Assembly: GCA_903900335.1 (NCBI GenBank)
Contig: CAIUMP010000007.1
Span: 1-64,000 of the forward strand
Source of the DNA: an uncultured Ignavibacteriota bacterium
GTDB lineage: Bacteria; Bacteroidota; Ignavibacteria; Palsa-1295
DNA length: 64,000 nt
Direction of reading: 5' to 3'
Below are positions 52,130 through 60,839 of this stretch, piece by piece (the stretch's first letter is position 1; each line of letters begins with the position of its first letter). The notes beneath the pieces were generated by a model that saw only the letters and a program-made list of their open reading frames with translations, made no database searches and was not told the DNA's origin. The translations under genes and the position numbers were made by a program.

Positions 52130-52171
52130 CTGATAATAACTCTCGCTGAACGAGGTTAGCCGAAACTCAGC

Positions 52172-52561
52172 TCACCACCATCCACGGCGATTACCGTACG
52201 TGCGGCCTGATGTATCCGTGAAATCCGCGTTGTCGTTCGAATGGATATAGCGTTCGCGCTGCGGGCGCTCCGGTGAGAATGTGCGTTCGACATGTGGACG
52301 TGCCTCGCGAACCGATAGGTTGCGGCCTTCGATTTCCTTGCCATTAAGCTCGGTCATCGCCTTCTTGGCGGCATCCTGCGACTCGAATTCTACGAATCCG
52401 AATCCTTTAGAGCGCCGCGTGACCTGATCCGATACGATCGCTGCGCTTGTGATGCGACCGTATGGCTTGAACATCTCTTCAAGATTTTCGGCGGTATAGC
52501 TATACGGCAAGCTACCGACATAGAGTTTGGTTTGGGAAGCTGCTTGTGTTTCGTTTTCCAT
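52172..52561 (-). CDS. RRM-domain RNA-binding protein
   Basis: A 129-residue single-RRM protein, the bacterial type similar to cyanobacterial Rbp and common in Bacteroidota and Chlorobi. RNP2 is KLYVGSLPY (about 12-20) and RNP1 KGFGFVEF (about 51-58). The tail (about 95-129) is short and rich in Arg/Ser/Gly/Trp (RGWW end). It binds single-stranded RNA; often cold- or stress-related. ATG 52561 has AGGA 7 nt upstream; the in-frame extension to 52624 is unlikely. Own terminator. Confidence 0.92.
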   Translation of the reverse strand: MENETQAASQTKLYVGSLPYSYTAENLEEMFKPYGRITSAAIVSDQVTRRSKGFGFVEFESQDAAKKAMTELNGKEIEGRNLSVREARPHVERTFSPERPQRERYIHSNDNADFTDTSGRTYGNRRGWW

Positions 52562-52716
52562 TCGTGATCCTTTGGTGCCCTTGTGACCCGCCAAAACCGA
52601 TGACGGAGAGCTAAATTCGAACATTTCTCCCCTTCTGGGCCGGGATTAGCGAATGGCCCCGAAGTTAGAGATGGGCGCTAACAGCGCGGGATTTCAAGAA
52701 GTTCGTGGATAACTTT

Positions 52717-52761
52717 GAGCGCTCACCGCACCTTCCATTCGAGTGCTCACCGCACCTTCCA
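52717..52761. repeat. Tandem 21-bp repeat over a stop codon
   Basis: Two copies, 20 of 21 bases identical, at 52717-52737 and 52741-52761, period 24. The right copy holds the last codons and stop of the membrane-protein gene (minus strand, WKVR-stop); the left copy repeats the same codons and stop in the same frame beyond it. A local duplication. Confidence 0.8.
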
Positions 52762-54825
52762 GATGCATACCTCAGAATCGTGGAATACTATTCTGCCTAT
52801 TCCGTTCGCTGGCCAGATTGGCGCTTGACTTTTCCCGGTTTCCTGAATCACGTACCTTATGGTGCCTTTACTAATGGCGTTGCGGACCGCCCGTGCGTCA
52901 CTCGAGACAAAAACGGTATCCAGAAGTTCGCGTCTTTCGCCTAGCAGGCGCTGTGCAGCCAGGGTTGGGTGAAGGCCTTTCTCAGAATTCGTATCGCTGA
53001 CCGCTCCGAGCAACGATCCGTACTTGGCACCTTCCGATAAAACGGGGTGGCCCGAAATAGCTGCATACCAGTAGTAGGATTCATCTCCCGATGTGTCAAG
53101 ATCGAATCGGCGTGATGCCAAAACGGTCTGGTTTTCGTCTATTTTCGCAAGCTCCTTCAGGCCTAATACCAGTCCAGCCTTGACAACTCGTGGATTGGAA
53201 TTGCAATCTCTAATTGTATTCTGTGCAGTTCGCGCGAAGCCCATGATAAGCGCAATTCCGCCGACGACAAGTGTCACCTTTGAACGAAAAGTGCGCTCAG
53301 AACTCCAAATGACAGGAAGTGTAATTGATATCAATATCAATGCTGCCTGCGTGGAGATCAGAGGTGCATAGAATGACAGAGCAAGCGGATACCAAGCCGG
53401 GGAGTAGGCCACGGGCAAAAGCAGTCCAATCGGAAGCAAAGAAAATAGGACGAACCGAACCTCTTGCGAGACACCCGACCTATACCACTTGCGATTCATC
53501 GCCGCCATTAAAATCAGCGAGGTAAAGATCTTCGGGTCAAGAATAGCCCACCGAAGTAGGTGAAAAATTGAGTACGGAACAAGAAGCCAGCTTCGAAGCG
53601 CTACGTGCAGACCTTGCGAAACAGGATTCAGCGATGCAACAGGAAGATGCAGTGCCGCAGCAAGGTGATTGCCATAACCCATGAGAGGCGCGCCGATAAG
53701 GAAATCGCCTCCAGGCATCAATGGGTTGGCAGGCAGGGATTGGATAATGACAATTGCAAAGCAGAGAGCAAGTACAGTAAGTAGTTCGGCGGCCAGTATT
53801 CTGTCCCTTCGCAGGAGCCAAACGGAAAGTAGGATCGTAGCTCCAGCAAACGCGAGGAAAGTAGAAACCTTCGTTTCTGTAAGTTCGGCGAAGAGAACGA
53901 GAATAAGGATGGACAGCACTGTTCCTTCGCGCCTCCGCCGCAGTTCTCGATTCATCGCCGGGTTGGAGCGGACATCCAGCAATAGTAGAAGATTGAGAGC
54001 AACCAGACTTCCGAAGACGAAGGAAGGGCTAAGCGCGTAACTGCCAAGCTCGGTACCAGAAATGCCGCTGACAAGAAACCACACGGCCACTGCTGCCGAC
54101 CCTACCACACGGTTCTTCGTGAATCGCACAATAAGGGTGAAAAGTGAGAATCCAAGGAGGGAATACCCAACAAGCGGTGCCGCGAAAGCGAGATCCTCCA
54201 ATGTCCGGTCTCGTGGAAGGAGCGAGAGCAGTTGGTAAATGGCGTCGTGGTAGTGCCACGGCTGCGCTGCCTGGTGCAGATCATGAAGAGAGCCGAAGTT
54301 GCGAATGCCATGGACCTCTCCGGCTAGAAATGGAATATCCACTCCGAATAGTGCGTGCGTTAGAATCGCACCATCAGAGGTAAAGTGGAATTGGGGAAGA
54401 CTATACGCGCCGATCAGAACAAGTGCAAAAATCACACACTTCCAAAGATCATTCAGTAATTCAGCCCAACTTTTCCATGAGCCGGCGAGGGTGTCGGTTC
54501 GATGCCGGAAGTAACTGGCGGATCCGATCACTCCAATCCCTATTAAAATGAAGTAAATCGCTACGGTGGGCAGGCCAGTTACCCGTAGTAGGCAAAGTAT
54601 TAGCAGGACTGTCCCAATTCCAACCGAACTCGCAAGCGAGAGTACTTCGTGCTTTGACAGATCGATGCCGGCATACCTCTTCAGTGCAAGTAAGACCGCC
54701 AGCCCTGGTAGAAGGGTTATCGCAGCCAGGGCAAGCGCATCCATTCCAACCAACAACGAATAATGGAAGACCGCACACTCGATCAGAAACAGTACACTGG
54801 CGATCACCGGCAATAGGACGGCCAT
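52747..54825 (-). CDS. Polytopic membrane protein, glycan-cluster associated
   Basis: 692 residues with about 12-14 hydrophobic helices (for example VIASVLFLIECAVFHYSLLVGMDALALAAITLLPG) and a large extracytoplasmic part (about 150-230 and the last 150). The loop DIPFLAGEVHGIRNFGSLHDLHQAAQPWHYHDAI is Asp/Glu/His-rich, as in GT-C enzymes. The C-terminal domain (VLASRRFDLDTSGDESYYWYAAISGHPVLSEG) resembles the soluble domain of ArnT/PMT-like proteins. No family is recognised. It follows the DegT gene by 7 bp and is the last gene of that operon. Confidence 0.65.
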   Translation of the reverse strand: MAVLLPVIASVLFLIECAVFHYSLLVGMDALALAAITLLPGLAVLLALKRYAGIDLSKHEVLSLASSVGIGTVLLILCLLRVTGLPTVAIYFILIGIGVIGSASYFRHRTDTLAGSWKSWAELLNDLWKCVIFALVLIGAYSLPQFHFTSDGAILTHALFGVDIPFLAGEVHGIRNFGSLHDLHQAAQPWHYHDAIYQLLSLLPRDRTLEDLAFAAPLVGYSLLGFSLFTLIVRFTKNRVVGSAAVAVWFLVSGISGTELGSYALSPSFVFGSLVALNLLLLLDVRSNPAMNRELRRRREGTVLSILILVLFAELTETKVSTFLAFAGATILLSVWLLRRDRILAAELLTVLALCFAIVIIQSLPANPLMPGGDFLIGAPLMGYGNHLAAALHLPVASLNPVSQGLHVALRSWLLVPYSIFHLLRWAILDPKIFTSLILMAAMNRKWYRSGVSQEVRFVLFSLLPIGLLLPVAYSPAWYPLALSFYAPLISTQAALILISITLPVIWSSERTFRSKVTLVVGGIALIMGFARTAQNTIRDCNSNPRVVKAGLVLGLKELAKIDENQTVLASRRFDLDTSGDESYYWYAAISGHPVLSEGAKYGSLLGAVSDTNSEKGLHPTLAAQRLLGERRELLDTVFVSSDARAVRNAISKGTIRYVIQETGKSQAPIWPANGIGRIVFHDSEVCIWKVR

Positions 54826-54832
54826 GGGGTCG

Positions 54833-55987
54833 CTATGCCTTGGTCGATAGGTTTGCAGCGCACTCCCTAACCGATTCCTTGACCTGTGCGATCACGTGAT
54901 CGATCTCGGCATCACTTAGCTTTGTGTAAAGCGGAAGAGTGATCGTGGAATCTCCGATATGCTCCGCACTGGGAAAGGTACCATCTGGCATATCGAAGTG
55001 CTCCTTGTAATACGAGAGCCGATTGATCGAGCGAAAGTTCACGGCAACCCCTATACCTCTATCTTGTAGATCGGACAAGACAATATCCCGAATCTCCGGA
55101 TCGACCCAGATCGTGAACAAATGACGTCCGTGTACGGAGTTAGGAAGAACAGGTGGGAGAGCAATGCCTTCTGCATTCTTAAATCCCTCCTCATATCGAT
55201 TGCATACATACTCCCGGCGTTCTAACCGTTCTGCCAGATGTGGAATCTGGGGAAGCAGTATCGCTGCTTGAATATCGAACATGTTGCACTTATATCCAAG
55301 CATCTCCATGTCGTAGTGCTTGAACCGAGCCGAGTAACGATCGGCAGCAGACTTGTTCATACCATGCTGGCGAAGAACCATCAGCTTCTCAAAAAGGGAC
55401 TTGTCATTTGTTGTGATCGCTCCGCCTTCGCCAGATGCCAAATTCTTCGTTGCATAAAAGCTGAAGACAGCCATCTCGGAAAGCTCCCCCGGTTTGATAC
55501 CGTCCCGCTCACTCTCGACAGAGTGTGCGCAGTCTTCGACAATGGCAAGTCCGTGTTCTTTTGCAATTGCGCTCATTCGGCGCATGTCACACATCTGGCC
55601 ATAAAGATGCACAGGGAGGATCGCCTTCGTTCGCGGGGTGATGGCAGCTTCAATTGCATCGCAGGAAATATTTCCCGTCTCCGGCTCTACATCGACGAAC
55701 ACGGGAGTCGCTCCGCATTCGATGATGATATTGGATGTCGCCATGAAGGTCATCGGTGTTGTGATGACCTCATCGCCAGGACGAATACCCAGCGCCTTCA
55801 GTGCGATGAACCCGCCCATTGTCCAACTTGTGACGCCCACGCAATACTGGGCACGCATGTACTCGGCAAACTTCGCTTCGAAATCCTTCGTCCGCGGGCC
55901 AGTGGTTAGGAACGTGGAATGAATCACATCGGCAAGCGCTGTGATCTCCTCTTCTCCGAGCGGGTGTTTGTAAAATTCTACTTTCAT
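54833..55987 (-). CDS. DegT/DnrJ/EryC1-type sugar aminotransferase
   Basis: A 384-residue PLP enzyme that aminates a keto-sugar nucleotide. PLP Lys181 in FSFYATKNLASGEGGAI; further family blocks: GVTSWTMGGFIALKALGIRPGDEVITTPMTFMATSNIIIECGATPVFVDV, VHLYGQMCDMRRMSAIAKEHGLAIVEDCAHS, YKCNMFDIQAAILLPQI. It provides an amino-sugar (for example a 4-amino-4,6-dideoxyhexose) for the surface glycan. The start ATG overlaps the stop TGA of the upstream glycosyltransferase gene (ATGA), so the two are translationally coupled. Confidence 0.93.
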   Translation of the reverse strand: MKVEFYKHPLGEEEITALADVIHSTFLTTGPRTKDFEAKFAEYMRAQYCVGVTSWTMGGFIALKALGIRPGDEVITTPMTFMATSNIIIECGATPVFVDVEPETGNISCDAIEAAITPRTKAILPVHLYGQMCDMRRMSAIAKEHGLAIVEDCAHSVESERDGIKPGELSEMAVFSFYATKNLASGEGGAITTNDKSLFEKLMVLRQHGMNKSAADRYSARFKHYDMEMLGYKCNMFDIQAAILLPQIPHLAERLERREYVCNRYEEGFKNAEGIALPPVLPNSVHGRHLFTIWVDPEIRDIVLSDLQDRGIGVAVNFRSINRLSYYKEHFDMPDGTFPSAEHIGDSTITLPLYTKLSDAEIDHVIAQVKESVRECAANLSTKA

Positions 55988-57846
55988 TTCTTAATCAAAA
56001 TCCATCCTCCAGCGCGGATGGGATCCATGAGTGTGTCGCTGGGCAATGAGCGTTCCTCGCTTCTAAACACGCGCGCGATTTCAAAGTTCTTGAGAGGCAA
56101 TTGTAAGAACATTGGAGGGGCGTCCTCCTTTCGAACCTTCTCGAGAATGGGTTCGCCCTGCACATCACGAATGCCACTTTCCATCACCAGGAGGGATCCT
56201 GCGGGAATGGCGTCACTCGACATGTAATCCATTGTCGGTCGTAGTGGTGCATTGTGCGCGCTTCTGGATATACGGCGTGCGGAGTCTATGAACTGTTGCG
56301 GGTGCTGGAGGAGCTGCCTGGCGCTCCATGTTCGGAGTAGCCTACGCACGGCAAGCACGCCATAGTCCGGAGTCTTACTCTCATACGGTACCGACTGTTG
56401 CTCGAAGTAATTGGATGGTAGTCCGTCCGAGTAGGATGGTCCCTTGATCGTGCTCCGGGAATAGTGTCTGGTGTAGCCCAGATAGTATGCGGCGATGGGT
56501 TCCGGGCAATACCAGTAGCCCGAGCGGCCCTGCTGTTCCAAGCTACGGGCATTGTTGGCAAGCGCCTCGTGGTCGTAGTCATTACGGAGATACTGATGGT
56601 AACTCTGATACGACTGTGTCACACCCGCAAGAAAGACAATTGCGAGCCCAACTGTGAAGAGCACAATGCCAACTTGAGCCCAACGTGTCAACACTTGGAA
56701 CATCCGGGAATATAGATAGAGAACGACCGCGGAAACCAGCAGGCATCCGATAGGCACAGTAATCAACAGGTATCTCTCAAAACTTCGGCCAAGGAGCGAA
56801 ATCGTCCCGAGATAGAGCAAGAGGAATGTTGTAAGGTGGGCAAAGCACGAAGCGGTTCGACCGCGATTCGAGAAGCCGAAAACCAGACCTAGAACGAGCA
56901 CTAGTTCTGTTGCACCGTAGAACACAAGATGGATCTTTGAGGTGAAGTACACAATCGCGTACCGCAAATCATAACTTCCGCCTTTTTCCAAAAACGCTGC
57001 AAGCCAAACGGGTGCATCAAAGGGCCATAATAGGAGTGTGAAGATGGCGCCTGTGGTCATAGCAACGAAAGCTACCATAGCGGAGCCTATCGAATATCGG
57101 CGTCCTAACACACCTGCCAAAAGCCACAGCGCTCCAGGGACGACAGCGTTATACTTCATCAAAAATGCCCCGGCCCAAATGAGCGCGATTATCAGGGTCA
57201 GTACTCGTCGACCCCGTTGTGCCTTCCAAGGCCGGGCAGCCAGCTGATCGAAGGCCAAGAATCCGCACAGGATACAGAATACTTGAAAGGGATCGGCGAA
57301 TAGTACCCGGCTGAAGGCCACCGCGAACGGATGGAGTGCGAAGAGAAATGCTGCAATAATAGCGACCTGCCTCCCTAGCAATCGGGAAGCAAGGAGGTAT
57401 AGCGGGAGAATGGAAGCAGCTCCGATGAGCGCGGCCGGGAATCTCAGCCAGAACGTACTTTCTATTCCTGCCCTTCCGAGCCCATGGGCGACGAGCCAAA
57501 CGAACGGTGCGTTCGATATCGCGTCCCACATGGGTGTGCTGTTGAGCAGCATATCACGAGCACCAATGGCAACGAACGCTTCATCGAGCAAGAGAGAATG
57601 CGAGGAGAGCAGCAGAAGCCGTGCGGTTAACCCTACGGCAAGTGCTACTCCGAGCAGCCAGTGGGTGCTCGCAAATCGAAGAAAGTCATTCTGCTTTGAT
57701 GTAATGATACAGCTCGAGTTCTTTTGAGTGTCCGATTTGTTAGTGTCGCTCAGGTCGTAAGTCGCAGCGAGGCACGATGCACTATCGCTCCAGTGTTGGC
57801 TCGACAATGGTTGTTGGCGTCGGAAGGCGCGCGCGAAGCACTGCAC
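55984..57846 (-). CDS. GT-C glycosyltransferase, ArnT/PMT-like
   Basis: A membrane glycosyltransferase of up to 620 residues. About ten to eleven helices begin near residue 65 (HWLLGVALAVGLTARLLLL); the first extracytoplasmic loop holds SLLLDEAFVAIGARDMLL, with the Asp-Glu pair typical of GT39/GT83. A soluble C-terminal domain (about 450-620) follows. It would transfer a sugar from a polyprenyl phosphate. The first ~60 residues are unlike the family and extend to within 40 bp of the divergent gene at 57886, so the true start is probably further in; no in-frame ATG fits. Coupled to the DegT gene. Confidence 0.82.
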   Translation of the reverse strand: MQCFARAFRRQQPLSSQHWSDSASCLAATYDLSDTNKSDTQKNSSCIITSKQNDFLRFASTHWLLGVALAVGLTARLLLLSSHSLLLDEAFVAIGARDMLLNSTPMWDAISNAPFVWLVAHGLGRAGIESTFWLRFPAALIGAASILPLYLLASRLLGRQVAIIAAFLFALHPFAVAFSRVLFADPFQVFCILCGFLAFDQLAARPWKAQRGRRVLTLIIALIWAGAFLMKYNAVVPGALWLLAGVLGRRYSIGSAMVAFVAMTTGAIFTLLLWPFDAPVWLAAFLEKGGSYDLRYAIVYFTSKIHLVFYGATELVLVLGLVFGFSNRGRTASCFAHLTTFLLLYLGTISLLGRSFERYLLITVPIGCLLVSAVVLYLYSRMFQVLTRWAQVGIVLFTVGLAIVFLAGVTQSYQSYHQYLRNDYDHEALANNARSLEQQGRSGYWYCPEPIAAYYLGYTRHYSRSTIKGPSYSDGLPSNYFEQQSVPYESKTPDYGVLAVRRLLRTWSARQLLQHPQQFIDSARRISRSAHNAPLRPTMDYMSSDAIPAGSLLVMESGIRDVQGEPILEKVRKEDAPPMFLQLPLKNFEIARVFRSEERSLPSDTLMDPIRAGGWILIKK

Positions 57847-57885
57847 TACGAGATTTTGTAAGGAACTTGAGCGAAGAAGAGTTTA

Positions 57886-59361
57886 GTGAGAATAGATAAT
57901 TTCTATCGGCAAACGGCCAGGTGGGGTCCTTGGGGGTATGCTCTGTTGCTTTTGGGATCCGCAGCGCTGTCTCAATTCGCGGTGCTAAGCAACGATAGCT
58001 TTCCTTTGCGCTGGCAAGCCGAACATCTTTCCCTTTCAGCACCCTCTACGTTCTATGATGGCTTCTTTCCCATTGCTTATCCGCTACTGCTAAGGGCAGC
58101 CCAAGCGATTGGCAGTCCCTTCCGCGTATTAGAGTTTCTGCAAATACTGTTCGCAATTCTATATTTTACGAAGGCGACCCGCTTTGCTACTTCCAATCTC
58201 GATGAGCCATCCGCGCTGATCGCCCTTCCGTTTCTCATCTTCGCCCCGCAACTCATACGGGCGATCCTCAGCGCTGTACCCGACTTCTTCGCTGCTCTCT
58301 GTGTGCTCATTGCGTTTGTCTCCTGGACTGACAACAAGGACAACGGACGATGGTCGGGTCTCTGGCTTGGGGTAGGAATTCTGTTCCGAACGCACGTCTT
58401 TGCGCTTGCCATCGCGCTGACCCTTGCCTTGCTGATAATGGAACGAAGTGCGGCGCTAAGACGAACCGCAACACTGTGGTTGGGTGTGGCACCATTCGTT
58501 GTTCTCCATGGCATCGTCCAAACATGGGCGGGTCACGGTTTTTTCGAGACTGGGCAGGCATTCAACCTGTGGAAGACAATGCATGGTGTTGACTGGTCCG
58601 ATCCACCACTGCAGTTTGCCTCCACGCTTCCTCAAGTGATTCTCGACGAGCCGCAGCTATTCGTGCGGACGTATATTCAGTTAGTGCTTAATCAACTCTA
58701 TTTGCTTCTTCCGTTATCGTTGTATCTCGGCTCGACGATGCTGAAGGGCGGGCGCCCGAAGCCGCTGGCTTCGCTTTCCCTGGCAACCATCTTTTACTTG
58801 CTAGCCACGGTCGCCGGGGGTAGTGCCAGAGCACTGATCCCGATCCTTCCGGTTGTCATCTTATGCGTCATTGCACTTTTTAGGTGGGTATCACCGAGTG
58901 AGCGGTCATCTCGACATGGTGACCGTCTGGCGATTATTCTGACGGTCTCCTTAATGGGCCTTTCGGTCGCGGCCTTGTTCTACGGGGCTATCCGGGCGCG
59001 AAATAGGATGGAGCTATATCAACGCTTGCAATCAAGGCTTGGCCTAGTCCAATCAGATGACGTTAGATCTGTTTATTCAGACGACTACGCATTATACTTC
59101 CCTGCTCTTCGCGAAACCGCTCCGCGTCGAAGCGGTGGCTGGGCCGAGATCGGACTTCCAAACTACGTCAAGGAGAATCCTCACATCCCAGACAGCACAC
59201 CTACTGTGTGGTACCAGGGACTACAGTCGCATCATATTCGCTTTGTTGCCTTGCGTGTACCACCCATAAATCCGAGAGTTGCATCTTTTGCGGAAATTGA
59301 CACCGCGCATTTTGTCAAAACGCCTTTCAGCGGTCCTTATTCTGTGTACATCGTGAGGTAG
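57886..59361 (+). CDS. Polytopic glycosyltransferase-like membrane protein
   Basis: 491 residues, about ten hydrophobic helices (YALLLLGSAALSQFAVL, PSALIALPFLIFAPQLI, LYLLLPLSLYLG) and a soluble C-terminal part from about 370 (NRMELYQRLQSRLGLVQSDDVRSVYSDDYALYFPALRETAPRRSGGW). The general plan is that of GT-C enzymes (ArnT/PMT), but the usual Asp-Glu pair in the first loop is replaced by STFYDGFFPIAYPLLL, so activity is uncertain. GTG start. It is the only plus-strand gene in the glycan block and converges on the next gene with 14 bp between them. Confidence 0.7.
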   Translation: MRIDNFYRQTARWGPWGYALLLLGSAALSQFAVLSNDSFPLRWQAEHLSLSAPSTFYDGFFPIAYPLLLRAAQAIGSPFRVLEFLQILFAILYFTKATRFATSNLDEPSALIALPFLIFAPQLIRAILSAVPDFFAALCVLIAFVSWTDNKDNGRWSGLWLGVGILFRTHVFALAIALTLALLIMERSAALRRTATLWLGVAPFVVLHGIVQTWAGHGFFETGQAFNLWKTMHGVDWSDPPLQFASTLPQVILDEPQLFVRTYIQLVLNQLYLLLPLSLYLGSTMLKGGRPKPLASLSLATIFYLLATVAGGSARALIPILPVVILCVIALFRWVSPSERSSRHGDRLAIILTVSLMGLSVAALFYGAIRARNRMELYQRLQSRLGLVQSDDVRSVYSDDYALYFPALRETAPRRSGGWAEIGLPNYVKENPHIPDSTPTVWYQGLQSHHIRFVALRVPPINPRVASFAEIDTAHFVKTPFSGPYSVYIVR

Positions 59362-59375
59362 GTAGAATTGGACTC

Positions 59376-60839
59376 TTACTTTGCCATGCTGAAGTGTGAT
59401 CGAACATCGGCAGCGTAGCGGCTTTCTGCATTCACGTAGATTCCCAGTGTATAGGGAAATGCGGGAAATGATCCAACCAATGAAAACTGGCTGGTCCGGG
59501 CTAGGCCGTAGGCATCCTCCACGAGCACCTGACCGGTATCAGCTAAACGAACAGGAAGCAGCAGAATATCCGGTCGCTCCGCTCGTACAATTGCCGCTCG
59601 CTCCTCTTTCGACTTCGCGTGCGCAATGCGTGAGTCGTTCAGACCGAACAGATCAAGGTGTTGTATCCCAGTCCTGTACACAACATATCCGGCATCGCCA
59701 TAGCCAAGCAATATTGAATCGCGATGAGGAAGGCGATTGATCTCGTCAACGATTTTGTCCATGCTCACATCCCAGACATCCTCGTGTGCCGCAAACACTT
59801 GGTTGGTTCGAGGGGAGACTCTCATAAGTAAACAATTTGCGGCAAGGAGAAGAATGGCTGGATAGGCCATTCCTACTCTGTATCGAGACACGGCATCGGA
59901 TACTCCTACCGATGCCGTCAAGCATAATACTGTAAACGCTGGCCAAAGAAAGCGGTCGTATAATCCTTCGAGCGGAGTGACAAAGAGATAGAACAGAATC
60001 AGCATCACAACCCAAAGTATGGCAGCGAGAAGAGCAGGCTCCCGAACGTGCCGACTTGTCAACGATGCAGCAACCAGTGCAAGGACGCTCGTCACGAATA
60101 ATCGAACATACTGGAGACCGGGCAACACCGAATGGCTCTTGTCCAGGACTTTGATGTAGAAGGAGTTCGGCAGTAATTGCCCGAAGTAGAGATACTTCCA
60201 CACCGCGTATATCAAGCACGGAATCGCAAACCAGATCAGCCAATTCTTGACAGCCCGCGGAATTGAAGTCCTGTCGGTTAATTGTAGGATCAGGATCAAT
60301 GCCGCCAGCAGAGCCCCCTCCGGCCGTGTCAAAGTTGCCAGAAATGCGAAGACAAGCGCTGGGCGAATGCGGTTCTTCGCGACACTTGTAAGGGTTGCCA
60401 CTACAAGCAATACAAAGAGACTTGTCTCCATTCCGCTCAGCCCGTTGACCCACGTAAGGGGAGCGGTATAGTAGAGAACCGCAGCCAGCAATCCCACTGG
60501 CGAACTCCGAAGCGTGCGTCCACTTTCGTAGAGGAGCAGCCCCGTTGTGATCGTGCACACCATTCCGATCAGTTGGGCCGCGAATAACAGATTGTTGGTC
60601 ACGAAACGGGCAGCGGAGAGGAGAAGAATGAACAGGAAATTAGTGTAGCCCTCAGTAGGAGGTCCACCAATGTTCCAGACCAATCCGTGGCCCTTCGCAA
60701 GGTGTTCTGCATATCGAAACGAAATGAATGTGTCGTCAAACGGAAAACGAGAATGGAATTGCCACAGCGTCGCCACAGTAATAAGGGCACACAGTGTAAG
60801 CCAAACACCGGGCCGTTTGAAGAAGCTACTTACCGCCAT
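59376..60839 (-). CDS. GT-C-type glycosyltransferase, AftB-like signature
   Basis: 487 residues from ATG 60839, about ten helices, with a first-loop block FPFDDTFISFRYAEHLAKGHGLVWNIGGPPTEGYTNFL. This DD-x-[FY]-I-[ST]-FRY...G.G.V.N.G...EGYT pattern is shared with mycobacterial arabinofuranosyltransferase AftB-type GT-C proteins and their many uncharacterised relatives, so the Asp-Asp pair is the likely catalytic or metal site. The C-terminal soluble domain is about 110 residues. Start overlaps the upstream GT gene by 14 bp. The N-terminal extension open to 60908 is not used. Confidence 0.8.
   Translation of the reverse strand: MAVSSFFKRPGVWLTLCALITVATLWQFHSRFPFDDTFISFRYAEHLAKGHGLVWNIGGPPTEGYTNFLFILLLSAARFVTNNLLFAAQLIGMVCTITTGLLLYESGRTLRSSPVGLLAAVLYYTAPLTWVNGLSGMETSLFVLLVVATLTSVAKNRIRPALVFAFLATLTRPEGALLAALILILQLTDRTSIPRAVKNWLIWFAIPCLIYAVWKYLYFGQLLPNSFYIKVLDKSHSVLPGLQYVRLFVTSVLALVAASLTSRHVREPALLAAILWVVMLILFYLFVTPLEGLYDRFLWPAFTVLCLTASVGVSDAVSRYRVGMAYPAILLLAANCLLMRVSPRTNQVFAAHEDVWDVSMDKIVDEINRLPHRDSILLGYGDAGYVVYRTGIQHLDLFGLNDSRIAHAKSKEERAAIVRAERPDILLLPVRLADTGQVLVEDAYGLARTSQFSLVGSFPAFPYTLGIYVNAESRYAADVRSHFSMAK

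Noticed and set aside
57841-57890. A divergent promoter between 57846 and 57886
   Set aside because: Only 40 bp are available if the long start of the minus-strand gene is used and no TAnnTTTG box is present on either strand; the start at 57846 itself is doubtful.
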